The notes under the pieces: generated by a model | Seen by the model: only the letters and a program-made list of their open reading frames with translations | What the model was told of the DNA's origin: nothing | Database searches by the model: none | Assembly (NCBI RefSeq): GCF_008638305.1 | Contig: NZ_VTPZ01000012.1 | Span: 82,682-146,681 of the forward strand | Direction of reading: 5' to 3' | From: Pseudomonas profundi | GTDB lineage: Bacteria; Pseudomonadota; Gammaproteobacteria; Pseudomonadales; Pseudomonadaceae | DNA: 64,000 nt | Made by a program: the position numbers and the translations under genes | Part shown: in pieces, positions 32,219-41,313 of the stretch | Position numbering within the stretch: position 1 is the stretch's first letter | Layout of the letters: every line of letters begins with the position of its first letter

Positions 32219-32665
32219 TTACATTCTGGACAACAGCCGGTCCAGAGAATTGGCGAAGGCCTGCTTGTCCCGGTCGTTATAGGGAGCTGGACCACTGCGA
32301 CCGGCCAGGCCGGCTCCGCGTAGCTCGTCCATGAGATTGCGTACTGCCAAACGTTCACCGACGCTTGATTCGTCGTAGATTTCGCCTCGGGGGTTGATTG
32401 CGGTTACCTTGCGTTCAACCAGGCCGGCCGCCAGGGGAATGTCTGCAGTGACGACCAGATCGCCGGGGCGTGAATGATCAATGATGTACTGGTCGGCCAC
32501 GTCAGGACCGCTCGGCACTATCACCTGGCGCACACCTGGCCCGGGAGGAAGCTGCTGCGCGCTGTTTGCGACCAGCACCAGCTCGATCTGTCGGCGCCTT
32601 GCGGCCTTGACCACAATGTCCCGAACCGGGCGAGGGCAGGCGTCAGCATCAATCCATAGCGTCAT
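32219..32665 (-). CDS. YaiI/YqxD family protein (UPF0178)
   Basis: The 148-residue NYN/PIN-like domain protein has the conserved start LWIDADACPRPVRDIV and VTADIPLAAGLVERKVTAINPRGEIY. The conserved acidic residues suggest a nuclease-like fold, but its function is unknown. The start at 32665 has AAAGG upstream. Confidence 0.88.
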   Translation of the reverse strand: MTLWIDADACPRPVRDIVVKAARRRQIELVLVANSAQQLPPGPGVRQVIVPSGPDVADQYIIDHSRPGDLVVTADIPLAAGLVERKVTAINPRGEIYDESSVGERLAVRNLMDELRGAGLAGRSGPAPYNDRDKQAFANSLDRLLSRM

Positions 32666-32689
32666 GCGGTTACCTTTCAAATGAGAGAG

Positions 32690-34603
32690 TCAGGCGGAAT
32701 GGCTTTCGAGCTCTTCGCTTGCTTCCAGCCATTGCTCTTCCAGTTGTTCTATTTTTTGTCGGCAGGCTGCCTGTCGGCTCAGCAGCGTCTTCAGCTGATC
32801 TTTCATGCCTGCCGTGTAAATCTCGTTATTCGCCAGCCCGGTTTCGATATCAGCCAGCTCAGCTTGCGCCTCGCCCATCTGTTTCTCTAGCTTGTCGACC
32901 TGTTTCCTGAGCGGTGCCAGGCGTTTGCGTTCCTCGGCAGCGAGGCGTCGCTGGGTCTTGGCGTCGACCCGTTCTTCGTCGGGTTGAGCACCGGCTGGCG
33001 CGTTGGCAATGCGGATGTCCTCAGCTTGCTGCTGTCGGAACCGCGCAAGCCAGCGGGTGTAGGTATCCAGATCTTCCTGGTACGTCTGCAATCTGCCATC
33101 GGCGACCAACCAGAGTTCGTCGGTGGTATCGCGAATCAATGCCCGATCGTGAGACACCAGCAACATGGCGCCTTCGAAGCCCTGCAGGGCGAGCGTCAAC
33201 GCGTGGCGCATTTCCATGTCCAGATGGTTGGTCGGCTCATCGAGCAATAGCAGATTGGGTTTCTGCCAGGCAATCAAGGCCAGCGCCAGTCGGGCTTTTT
33301 CGCCCCCGGAAAAATGCAAGACCGGTTCCTCTGCGCGTGCGCCGTGGAAGTCAAAACCACCCAGGAAGTTGCGTAATGATTGCTCGCGCTCCTGCGGCGC
33401 GATGCGCGCCATATGTAGCAGCGGGCTGGCTTTCGAATCAAGGCTGTCCAGTTGATGCTGGGCGAAATAACCGATCGCCAGATGTTCGCTGGATTTCAGC
33501 TCGCCATCCATCAGCGCCAGGCTGCCGGCGAGCGTTTTGATCAGCGTTGACTTGCCGGCACCATTTGGACCCAGCACACCTATGCGTGCGCCTGGCACCA
33601 GCTGCAACTTCACCTGATGCAAAATGGCCTGTTCGCCATAGCCCAGCACGCCTTCGCGCAAATCGATCAGAGGACTGGGTTGTTTGTCGGCCTCGCGGAA
33701 GCTGAAAGAAAATGGCGAGTCGAGGTGCGCCGGGCTCAGCGTTTCCATGCGTTCAAGCGCTTTCAGCCGGCTTTGCGCCTGCTTGGCCTTGGTCGCCTGT
33801 GCGCGGAAGCGGGCAATATACTTTTCCATGTGTTCACGTTGCGCCTGCTGCTTCTCGAATGCGGCTTGCTGTTGAGTCAGGCGCTCGGCACGGGTGCGCT
33901 CGAACTGCGTGTACCCGCCCCGGTACAAGGTGAGCTGCTTGTTCTCGACGTGAACGATATGTTCAACCACCGCATCGAGGAAGTCACGGTCGTGGGAAAT
34001 CAATACCAGTGTGCCCTGGTAAGCCCTGAGCCAGTCCTCCAGCCAGAGAATGGCGTCGAGATCCAGGTGGTTGGTAGGCTCGTCCAGCAGCAACAGGTCA
34101 GACGGACACATCAGCGCCTGCGCCAGGTTCAGTCGCATTCGCCAGCCGCCGGAGAAATCGCCTACCCGGGCTTCGCACTGTTCGGAACTGAAGCCCAGGC
34201 CGGCGAGCAGAACCCGTGCGCGGGCATCGGCGCTGAAGCCGTTATGCGATTCGAGCTCGGCGTAGAGCATGCCAAGGGCATGGTTGTCATGTTCGTCCTC
34301 GGCGCGTTGCAGTCGTTGCTGGATCTCGCGCAGGCGTTGGTCTCCATCAAGCACATAATCGACCGCCACGCGATCCAGGTTGTCTATTTCCTGGAGCATG
34401 TGGGCAATGCGCCAATCGGCGGGTATTGTGCAACTGCCAGCGTCCGGCGTGAGCTCGCCGCGGAACAACGCAAAAAGGCTTGATTTGCCGGCACCATTTG
34501 TACCGAGCAAGCCGGCTTTCTGGCCCGGATGTAAAGTCAGGTCGGCGTTTTCCAGTAGACGCAAGGCGCCGCGCTGAAGAGTCAGGGATTCAATTTTGAT
34601 CAT
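32690..34603 (-). CDS. ABC-F family ATPase, YheS type
   Basis: The 637-residue soluble protein has two ABC modules. They carry Walker A GTNGAGKSS and GPNGAGKST, signatures FSGGWRMRL and FSGGEKARL and two LLLDEPTNHLD Walker B motifs, joined by a linker of charged helices and followed by a coiled-coil tail (RKQVDKLEKQMGEAQAELADIE). Members act on ribosomes and not in transport. The order yheS-like gene, TIGR02444 gene, algP, algQ matches Pseudomonas. Confidence 0.92.
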   Translation of the reverse strand: MIKIESLTLQRGALRLLENADLTLHPGQKAGLLGTNGAGKSSLFALFRGELTPDAGSCTIPADWRIAHMLQEIDNLDRVAVDYVLDGDQRLREIQQRLQRAEDEHDNHALGMLYAELESHNGFSADARARVLLAGLGFSSEQCEARVGDFSGGWRMRLNLAQALMCPSDLLLLDEPTNHLDLDAILWLEDWLRAYQGTLVLISHDRDFLDAVVEHIVHVENKQLTLYRGGYTQFERTRAERLTQQQAAFEKQQAQREHMEKYIARFRAQATKAKQAQSRLKALERMETLSPAHLDSPFSFSFREADKQPSPLIDLREGVLGYGEQAILHQVKLQLVPGARIGVLGPNGAGKSTLIKTLAGSLALMDGELKSSEHLAIGYFAQHQLDSLDSKASPLLHMARIAPQEREQSLRNFLGGFDFHGARAEEPVLHFSGGEKARLALALIAWQKPNLLLLDEPTNHLDMEMRHALTLALQGFEGAMLLVSHDRALIRDTTDELWLVADGRLQTYQEDLDTYTRWLARFRQQQAEDIRIANAPAGAQPDEERVDAKTQRRLAAEERKRLAPLRKQVDKLEKQMGEAQAELADIETGLANNEIYTAGMKDQLKTLLSRQAACRQKIEQLEEQWLEASEELESHSA

Positions 34604-34708
34604 GCGCGGGAGTATATCAGCGCGTCAGCCTCTGTGAGCCGTTCCGTGGTTGCGATGGCGGCGTCTCAGAGGTTTTAACAACAGCGAGCCGCTCTAAGGG
34701 GGGGACGG

Positions 34709-35206
34709 ATGAACGAATTGCAACAGGTTGAAGCTGGCGTGATGTTGCGCCGGTTTGCCGAGGGGGTATATGAGCAGCCAGGGGTCGAGCCGCTGTTGTT
34801 GGACCTGCAGGATAATCACGGCTGTGATGTGTTGTTGCTGCTCTACGCCTGTTGGCTTGGGCAGCGACGCGAAGCGGCTTCGTTCTCGCGGTGGGAGGCT
34901 ATTGTCGATTGGCATTGGCCGTGGCAGGCCCAGGTCGTCACGCCGCTGCGAACCGCCAGACGCTTCCTCAAGGGACGCGAAGATTCAGCCGATCTGTATG
35001 TAAAGGTGAAGGGCTGCGAGTTGGAGGCGGAGCTTTTGCAATTGGAACGGCTGGCAAGCCATGACCGTGGGGAGGCGTTGGACATCAGGCGGGACGACTC
35101 TGTGGAGGAGCAGCTTGCGGCCTGCTGCGATGCACAGGGCATTGAACTGAGTGCCGCGCTCCGTGGACGGCTTGATCGGCTTGCAGTACTGGCGGCGCCC
35201 CTATAG
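34709..35206 (+). CDS. TIGR02444 family protein
   Basis: The 165-residue soluble protein matches the short conserved family found beside ABC-F and alg genes in pseudomonads (DLQDNHGCDVLLLLYACWLGQ near residue 30; FLKGREDSADLYVKVKGCELEAELLQLE later). No catalytic motif is evident and the function is unknown. A G-rich ribosome site precedes ATG 34709. It is divergent from the ABC-F gene and convergent with algP. Confidence 0.82.
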   Translation: MNELQQVEAGVMLRRFAEGVYEQPGVEPLLLDLQDNHGCDVLLLLYACWLGQRREAASFSRWEAIVDWHWPWQAQVVTPLRTARRFLKGREDSADLYVKVKGCELEAELLQLERLASHDRGEALDIRRDDSVEEQLAACCDAQGIELSAALRGRLDRLAVLAAPL

Positions 35207-35228
35207 GCACGCCGCCAGCACGGTTTAT

Positions 35229-35747
35229 TCAGGCGTTGGTAGTGGCGCTGGCCGGCTTCTTGGCAGGGTTCTTGGAGCGTCCACGGCGCGGCCCGCTGCG
35301 TGGCCGCGGCGGCGGAGCCTGATCAGGATTGTCGCGTTTCTCAATCGCCTGGCTGACTTGCCCGTCGATCCGCTCGAAGCCCTTGGCCAGGCGCAATGTC
35401 TGACGGATATCCAGGCGTAGCTGCTTGACGTAGGCATCGGCTGAGTTACGCGCTTCGCTCAATTCCACTAGCGCAGCTTCCAGCTCATCAACCCGGCTCT
35501 GAGCCTTGTTAACCGATTTATGCTCTTCGCCGCTCTGCCGCGCAGCCAGTTTCTCGCGCGCCTCAGTCAGCTTGTCATCAAGTTTGGCTTTCTGACGTTC
35601 GAGTTTTTCCAGTGCCTTGACGGCGTCATGCTCGGCTTGCTGGCAGGCTTCACCCAGTTGCTCATTGAGCGTGCGGGTCAGGGTCTGCAAAAGGTGCAAG
35701 GGTGTCGGCACCCGTGAAGATTTCTTGCCTTGGGTAGTGGCTGTCAC
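35229..35747 (-). CDS. algP: AlgP-like protein without the long repeat tail
   Basis: The 172-residue protein resembles the N-terminal part of P. aeruginosa AlgP: PTPLHLLQTLTRTLNEQLGEACQQAEHDAVKALEKLERQKAKLDDKL, then a coiled coil, then YVKQLRLDIRQTLRLAKG. The long KPAA-repeat, histone H1-like tail of P. aeruginosa AlgP is absent; only a short basic end (PRRGRSKNPAKKPASATTNA) remains. It starts with GTG two bases after the algQ stop, with GGAG inside the end of algQ. Confidence 0.78.
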   Translation of the reverse strand: MTATTQGKKSSRVPTPLHLLQTLTRTLNEQLGEACQQAEHDAVKALEKLERQKAKLDDKLTEAREKLAARQSGEEHKSVNKAQSRVDELEAALVELSEARNSADAYVKQLRLDIRQTLRLAKGFERIDGQVSQAIEKRDNPDQAPPPRPRSGPRRGRSKNPAKKPASATTNA

Positions 35748-35749
35748 AA

Positions 35750-36232
35750 TTACTCCAGTTTTTCGGGGGCGCTGAGCATGTCCTGATGGCAGTTATGCAG
35801 TACTTCGATGAGGCAGTCCTCGAGTTCGAAGCGCTCGTGCAGTAAACCGCCCAGCACCTTGAGGTCCTTCTGCATGGTTTCTTCGTCGAAATCGGTGGTG
35901 TCGCCGTATCGGTCGTTGAACGTCAGGGCGGCCTGGGTAATGGTTTCTATGCGGGGATAGACCTGGCCTGCAAGATCCAGGCTGCGGACGTCCTGAAGTT
36001 CCTCGGCCTCGCGTGTCAGCTGCTCGTAGATTTCAAAGTGACCGGCGCAGACATAGTCAATCAGGATGGTGCAAAAGGAGCCAAGTGCCTGCTCGGGATG
36101 GGCAGCAGACGGAGCGCGGTCGCGTAAACCGGTGAACTCCAGGACAACTTGTTTGCGCTCGGCCAGCCAGCGATCGACCATTTCATTGACACCGCCCCAG
36201 CGTTCCTGGGCTGTAGTGCAGCTGTCCAGCAT
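35750..36232 (-). CDS. algQ: Anti-sigma-70 factor AlgQ (Rsd)
   Basis: The 160-residue Rsd/AlgQ protein binds region 4 of sigma-70 and frees core polymerase for other sigma factors. Family features are CTTAQERWGGVNEMVDRWLAERKQ at the start and FCTILIDYVCAGHFEIYEQL in the middle. GAGG precedes the ATG. It heads the algQ-algP unit. Confidence 0.94.
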   Translation of the reverse strand: MLDSCTTAQERWGGVNEMVDRWLAERKQVVLEFTGLRDRAPSAAHPEQALGSFCTILIDYVCAGHFEIYEQLTREAEELQDVRSLDLAGQVYPRIETITQAALTFNDRYGDTTDFDEETMQKDLKVLGGLLHERFELEDCLIEVLHNCHQDMLSAPEKLE

Positions 36233-36415
36233 TTTTTACACCTCTTCAGTGAGCGATCGTCATACCGGCGACCGAGATCCGGAGTGCTTGATTCATCATT
36301 GTGGCAACAGAATAGGCCACTCCGGTCTTCCGCATCAAGAGCTGAAACTGCCGGAGATCTGTCGTCACGCTACGCTGTTATGCGCTTGTGTCAGTAAAGC
36401 GTCGGGTCTGTTGGG

Positions 36416-36934
36416 TTAATCATTCCTGCGCAGCAGTTGCAGCAGACCGAACAGCACAAACCCGATGAAGGCGATCAACGTATATTCAGCGATGCTCAAG
36501 CCAAGGAATGTCCAGGTGACCGCTGCGCAATCAGCGGTGCCGCTGAATACCAGGCGGAGCATTTCCTGAAAGGGCAGCACGTCCATCATGTAGTCGAGGC
36601 TTGGCAGGCAGGAAGGTAGCTGGTCCGCTGGTTGATGCTGCAGCCACACCTGGCGACCGGCGATAGCCACGCCGAATGCGGCTGATACTGTGATCAGTAG
36701 GCCATAGACACGCGCGGCCACCGGCCGCTTGCCTGTCGTGGTGGTCGGAACGGGGTTGTGCAAGACCGCGGCGAGACTGATCAGACCGAGAATGACGAAC
36801 ACTACGCGCTGCACGATACACAGCGGACAGGGCTCAAGACCCATTGCATGCTCCATGTACAACGCAACCGCTAGCAGTACGAGACACAGAATGAAGGAAA
36901 GCAGATAAAGCGGGCGGGAGGCGGGTTGGGTCAT
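36416..36934 (-). CDS. dsbB: Disulfide bond formation protein DsbB
   Basis: This inner-membrane quinone reductase of 172 residues has four hydrophobic segments. The first periplasmic loop holds the CxxC pair (EPCPLCIVQR) and the second loop holds the other cysteine pair (LPSCLPSL and GTADCAAV), as in DsbB, which reoxidises DsbA. It could equally be called dsbH, the name used for the paralogue near algQ in P. aeruginosa. Confidence 0.93.
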   Translation of the reverse strand: MTQPASRPLYLLSFILCLVLLAVALYMEHAMGLEPCPLCIVQRVVFVILGLISLAAVLHNPVPTTTTGKRPVAARVYGLLITVSAAFGVAIAGRQVWLQHQPADQLPSCLPSLDYMMDVLPFQEMLRLVFSGTADCAAVTWTFLGLSIAEYTLIAFIGFVLFGLLQLLRRND

Positions 36935-37012
36935 GCTTGTATCCGTCGAGGCGTTGGGCGGTGGCCTACCTTAGAACAAGGTATCGGGGCTGACAAGCGG
37001 AGCGCTGAGTTG

Positions 37013-37042
37013 TGATAACGCCGACCGCAACCGCGATCGGCG
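37013..37042 (-). terminator. Probable terminator after secB
   Basis: On the minus strand CGCCGATCGC and GCGGTCGGCG form a 10-bp stem with a GGTT loop; only a short T run (TTAT) follows. Confidence 0.45.
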
Positions 37043-37059
37043 CTTGTGCGGTTGCCGGG

Positions 37060-37557
37060 TCAGGCGGTACCAGCGGCTTCCTGCTGACGGCGTTGTTCGT
37101 TCTGCGCGTACAGCGCGTCGAAGTTGACCGGCGACAACATCAGGGGAGGGAAGCTGCCACGGCCAACCAGGCTGTCGATCGCTTCGCGGGCATAGGGGAA
37201 CAGGATGTTCGGGCAGAAGGCACCGAGCGTGTGACGCATCGCTGCTTCGTCCAGACCAGTGATGGCGAAAATACCCGCCTGCTGTACTTCAGCAATGAAG
37301 GTGACTTCATCTTCACCGTTGGTCACGGTGGCGGACAGGCTCAGCACCACTTCGTGGATGCCTTCCTGAAGCTGGGTGTGGCGGGTATTCAGATCAAGAT
37401 TGACCTTGGGGCTCCATTGAGTCTGAAACACCGCCGGCGACTTCGGCGACTCGAAGGAAAGATCCTTGACGTAGATACGCTGCAGGCTGAACTGCACGGC
37501 AGGCTGATCCTGGCCTGCGCCGTTGGCAGTTTGATTGTTCTGGTTGTCGTCGGCCAT
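37060..37557 (-). CDS. secB: Protein-export chaperone SecB
   Basis: The 165-residue cytosolic chaperone keeps preproteins unfolded for SecA. It shows [49 protein letters not shown] and [23 protein letters not shown]. It follows grxC and the rhodanese gene on the same strand. Confidence 0.97.
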   Translation of the reverse strand: MADDNQNNQTANGAGQDQPAVQFSLQRIYVKDLSFESPKSPAVFQTQWSPKVNLDLNTRHTQLQEGIHEVVLSLSATVTNGEDEVTFIAEVQQAGIFAITGLDEAAMRHTLGAFCPNILFPYAREAIDSLVGRGSFPPLMLSPVNFDALYAQNEQRRQQEAAGTA

Positions 37558-37613
37558 ATTCGGTCCTTAAGTATGTTGTTTTTGATGTTGTAGCGGCGGG
37601 ATCTTTTCCCGGA

Positions 37614-37871
37614 CTATTTGCCCAGCATGGAATCCAGTTTGCCGGAGCGTTCCAGGGCGACCAGTTGATCGCAACCGCCCACGTAGGTGTCGTTGATCCA
37701 GATCTGCGGTACCGATGTGCGCCCGCCGGCAAGGCGAGTCATTTCGGCCCGAACCGCTGGCTGACCGTCAACCACGATTTCCTTGTACTGAATCTTCTTG
37801 CTGTCCAGCAACTGCTTGGCACGAATGCAAAAAGGACAATAGTTGCTGCTATAGATAGTTACTTCAGACAT
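37614..37871 (-). CDS. grxC: Glutaredoxin 3
   Basis: The 85-residue glutaredoxin has the YCPFC active site at residues 11-15 and the GSH-binding TSVPQIWINDTYVGGCDQL segment. It reduces disulfides with glutathione in the cytosol. One base separates it from the rhodanese stop. Confidence 0.96.
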   Translation of the reverse strand: MSEVTIYSSNYCPFCIRAKQLLDSKKIQYKEIVVDGQPAVRAEMTRLAGGRTSVPQIWINDTYVGGCDQLVALERSGKLDSMLGK

Positions 37872-37872
37872 G

Positions 37873-38307
37873 TCATTTCACCAGTGGAAGATTGTCGGCT
37901 CGCCATCCGCTGATGCCCCCGACCAGCCTGTGCACATTGTTGTGCCCGGCTGCCTTGAGCTGTTTGGCGTAAGCCCCGGCATGCTGACCATTGGCGCAAA
38001 CCAGGATGATTGGCTTGTCCTTGTACTTGTCCAGTTCTACCAGACGCGTTGGCAGGCTGTCATGGGGAATGTTGATCGAGTCGACGATATGGCCAGCCGC
38101 ATAATCTTTCTTGGGACGGATATCGACGACCTGGGCATTCTCCCGATTGATCAGATTGGTGGCCTGTTGCGTGGTGATGGATTTTCCAGCCTTGCGACCT
38201 TCAGTAATGATCAGCAGGGTCACTACCACCAGAAAGGCGAGAGCGAGCAGATAATGGTTGCCGAGAAACTCGGTGAATTTTTCGATGAACTGCAAAAGAG
38301 CCTGCAT
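37873..38307 (-). CDS. Membrane-anchored rhodanese-like protein
   Basis: The 144-residue product has one membrane segment (YLLALAFLVVVTLLIIT) and a rhodanese domain with the Cys loop LVCANGQHAG. It may transfer sulfur or handle thiols. The start at 38307 gives the usual length of the YibN-type protein found beside grxC and secB. It is divergent from gpmI. Confidence 0.92.
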   Translation of the reverse strand: MQALLQFIEKFTEFLGNHYLLALAFLVVVTLLIITEGRKAGKSITTQQATNLINRENAQVVDIRPKKDYAAGHIVDSINIPHDSLPTRLVELDKYKDKPIILVCANGQHAGAYAKQLKAAGHNNVHRLVGGISGWRADNLPLVK

Positions 38308-38487
38308 TGGACGTGTTCCGGGGTCGATAAAGTCCGCCAGTATACACAGCACGTCTGGGTCACAGAACCTCCCCGTGCATGACAGCCCGGTGCGCTGCAA
38401 GTAAACTGTCGGCAACATGCCTGTCGGGTCTTGCGAGGCCGTCGGCGGGTACGCTTTCCACGAAGACAACCTGCGAGCCTACTCCGT

Positions 38488-40026
38488 ATGACAGCTGCCC
38501 CAAAACCACTGGTACTGATGATTCTCGACGGCTTCGGCCACAGCGAATCACCCGAATCCAACGCCATCATGGCCGCGCGGACCCCGGTCTGGGATCGGCT
38601 CTGGTCGACCGCGCCGCACACGCTGGTGTCGGGCTCGGGCATGGATGTGGGGTTGCCGGATGGCCAGATGGGCAACTCGGAAGTGGGCCATATGAATCTG
38701 GGCGCCGGCCGTGTCGTCTACCAGGATTTCACGCGCGTCACCAAGTCCATCATGGAGGGGGACTTCTACGAGAATCCCGAGCTGTGCAAGGCGGTCGATG
38801 CCGCGGTCAAGGTTGATCGCGCAGTGCATATCATGGGCCTGTTGTCACCAGGTGGTGTACACAGCCATGAGGAACAGCTGGTGGCGATGGTCGAGCTTGC
38901 CGCGCGTCGTGGGGCTAGCCAGATCTACGTACATGCGTTTCTGGACGGCCGCGATACGCCGCCGCGCAGCGCGGCACCTTCACTTGAACTGCTCGAAGAA
39001 GCCTATCGGCGCCTGGGCAAAGGCAGAACGGCGAGTCTGATTGGCCGTTATTTCGCCATGGATCGCGACAACCGTTGGGAGCGTGTTGAGGCAGCCTACA
39101 ACCTGGTCGCCGAAGGCCAGGCGAGTTTCTCTGCTGTTGCGGCTGCCGAAGCGCTAGCCGCTGCCTACGAACGAGATGAGAGCGACGAGTTCGTCAAGGC
39201 AACCGCCATCGGCACGCCAGTACGGGTGGAAAATGGCGATGCGGTGATCTTCATGAACTTCCGTGCTGACCGTGCCCGGGAACTGACGCGCGCATTTGTC
39301 GAGCCTGATTTCGATGGGTTCACCCGCCAACGTCAGATCCAGCTGGGTGGTTTTGTCATGCTTACCCAGTATGCAGCGAACATCCCCGCACCCTGCGCAT
39401 TTCCGCCGTCTTCGCTGGACAATGTGTTGGGCGAATACCTCGCCAAGCAGGGCAAGACCCAGCTGCGGATTGCCGAGACCGAGAAGTACGCGCACGTCAC
39501 GTTCTTTTTCTCCGGCGGACGTGAAGAGCCATTCGAGGGCGAAGAGCGCATTCTGATCCCGTCTCCTCAGGTGGCGACATACGACCTGCAGCCGGAGATG
39601 AGCGCGCCCGAAGTCACTGACCGCATCGTCGAGGCGATCGAGCAGCAGCGCTACGATGTAATCATCGTCAACTACGCCAACGGTGACATGGTTGGGCATA
39701 CCGGTGTGTTCGAGGCGGCAGTCGCGGCAGTCGAGTGTCTGGATGCCTGCATCGCACGTATTACCGACGCGCTGGCCAAAGTAGGTGGCGAAGCCCTGAT
39801 CACAGCTGACCATGGCAATGTTGAACAAATGTCGGACGACAGTACCGGTCAGGCACATACCGCGCACACCTGTGAGCCGGTACCTTTCGTCTATGTCGGT
39901 CAGCGCAACGTTACTCTGCGCGACGGCGGTATTCTGTCCGACGTGGCACCGACCATGCTGGCACTGCTCGGCCTGGAGCAACCGGCTGAAATGACGGGTC
40001 GCTCCATTGTCAGTCTGGCGCCCTGA
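38488..40026 (+). CDS. gpmI: 2,3-bisphosphoglycerate-independent phosphoglycerate mutase
   Basis: The 512-residue Mn-dependent enzyme interconverts 3- and 2-phosphoglycerate. The nucleophile is Ser64 in [10 protein letters not shown]; metal ligands appear in LMILDGFG and in the C-terminal [10 protein letters not shown] and TGQAHTAHT. An in-frame extension up to 38431 is not needed. It is followed 13 bases later by envC. Confidence 0.97.
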   Translation: MTAAPKPLVLMILDGFGHSESPESNAIMAARTPVWDRLWSTAPHTLVSGSGMDVGLPDGQMGNSEVGHMNLGAGRVVYQDFTRVTKSIMEGDFYENPELCKAVDAAVKVDRAVHIMGLLSPGGVHSHEEQLVAMVELAARRGASQIYVHAFLDGRDTPPRSAAPSLELLEEAYRRLGKGRTASLIGRYFAMDRDNRWERVEAAYNLVAEGQASFSAVAAAEALAAAYERDESDEFVKATAIGTPVRVENGDAVIFMNFRADRARELTRAFVEPDFDGFTRQRQIQLGGFVMLTQYAANIPAPCAFPPSSLDNVLGEYLAKQGKTQLRIAETEKYAHVTFFFSGGREEPFEGEERILIPSPQVATYDLQPEMSAPEVTDRIVEAIEQQRYDVIIVNYANGDMVGHTGVFEAAVAAVECLDACIARITDALAKVGGEALITADHGNVEQMSDDSTGQAHTAHTCEPVPFVYVGQRNVTLRDGGILSDVAPTMLALLGLEQPAEMTGRSIVSLAP

Positions 40027-40039
40027 GGGAGCCGCGCCG

Positions 40040-41224
40040 ATGCGATTTGGCCAGGGCTGGCGAGCAATGTCATGGCGTGCCGGAGCGCTGGCGGCGCTGA
40101 TGGCATGCGCAGGCGCGCTGGCGGTCCCGGTTTTGGCGCAGGATTCGCGCGAAGCCAAGGCGGAGCTCAAACAGACTGAACAGGAGATCGCCCGGCTCAA
40201 GAAAATGCTCGGCGAACTCGAGCAGGACATGTCCGGGCTCGAGCAGGAGCTCAAGCAGAGCGAGTCGGAAATTGGTCGCCTGCAAAAGGAAAGTGAAACC
40301 CTTGAACAGCAGATCGAAGAGGGCGAATCCCGCATTGATGACCTGCACGACCAGGCTGAAGCATTACAGGTGGCCCTCCAGGAGCAGGAACAACAGATTG
40401 CCCGCCAGGCTCGCTCTGCCTATATGGCTGGCCAGCAGGATTACCTGAAGCTGGTACTGAACCAGGATGATCCTGCTCGCGTCGCCCGGATGATGCGCTA
40501 TTACGAATATGTCAGCCGCGCGCGCATGGAAGAGATCACGACCTACAACCACACATTGGCTCAGATACGGCAGGCCAGCGCGGCGATTGCGCGCGAGCAG
40601 GCGCAGCTGCATGAAAATCGCGAACAGTTGGCCGAGCGACAGCAAGCCGTAGAGGCGGAACGCGAGACGCGGGCGGAACTGCTGGCCAGTCTCAAAAGTG
40701 AAAGCCGCACCAGCGAGCAGCAGCTCAAGCAACGCCAGTCCGAGCGTGCGGAACTGGCCGCATTGATCAAGAAGCTCGATGAAGCCATCACCAGCATCCC
40801 GACGCCGGCCGGCAGTCTGCCGTTTGCGGACGCCAAAGGTAAGTTGCCGCTGCCGGTCAAGGGCAGTATCCAGTCGAAGTTCGGCAGCCAGCGGGGCGAC
40901 GATGCGCGTCTGAAGTGGGACGGCCTGGTCATAACGGCCGAAGCTGGCACGACAGTGCATGCCATTCATGGTGGCCGCGTAGTCTTTGCCGACTGGTTGC
41001 GCGGTTCCGGTCTGCTGCTGATTCTCGATCACGGCAATGGTTATCTCAGCCTGTACGGCCACAACCAGGCGCTGTTGCGCGACGTGGGCACCTGGGTTCA
41101 GCCAGGCGAGGCCATTGCCACCGTCGGCAGCAGCGGTGGCCTCTCCAGCTCGTCGCTGTATTTCTCTATCCGCAAACAGGGCCGTGCACTGGACCCGTTA
41201 GCCTGGTGTATGCTGTCGAGCTGA
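40040..41224 (+). CDS. envC: EnvC-like murein hydrolase activator
   Basis: The 394-residue protein has a signal peptide ending near VLAQ, a long coiled coil (residues of about 35-260) and a C-terminal LytM domain. In the LytM part the zinc ligands of active M23 peptidases are replaced (KWDGLVI for the His-x-Gly segment, SLYFSIR for LHFEIR), so it should activate amidases during cell separation instead of cutting murein. GAGGGAG precedes ATG 40040. It sits in the usual gpmI-envC-ctpA-yibQ order. Confidence 0.93.
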   Translation: MRFGQGWRAMSWRAGALAALMACAGALAVPVLAQDSREAKAELKQTEQEIARLKKMLGELEQDMSGLEQELKQSESEIGRLQKESETLEQQIEEGESRIDDLHDQAEALQVALQEQEQQIARQARSAYMAGQQDYLKLVLNQDDPARVARMMRYYEYVSRARMEEITTYNHTLAQIRQASAAIAREQAQLHENREQLAERQQAVEAERETRAELLASLKSESRTSEQQLKQRQSERAELAALIKKLDEAITSIPTPAGSLPFADAKGKLPLPVKGSIQSKFGSQRGDDARLKWDGLVITAEAGTTVHAIHGGRVVFADWLRGSGLLLILDHGNGYLSLYGHNQALLRDVGTWVQPGEAIATVGSSGGLSSSSLYFSIRKQGRALDPLAWCMLSS

Positions 41225-41313
41225 TGAGGACGCTGTGAAACATCTCGCCCGACTGGCGTGGTGGTTTACCGGCGGTTTCTCAGACCAAATCAATTCTGTG
41301 TTCGGAGAGTTAG

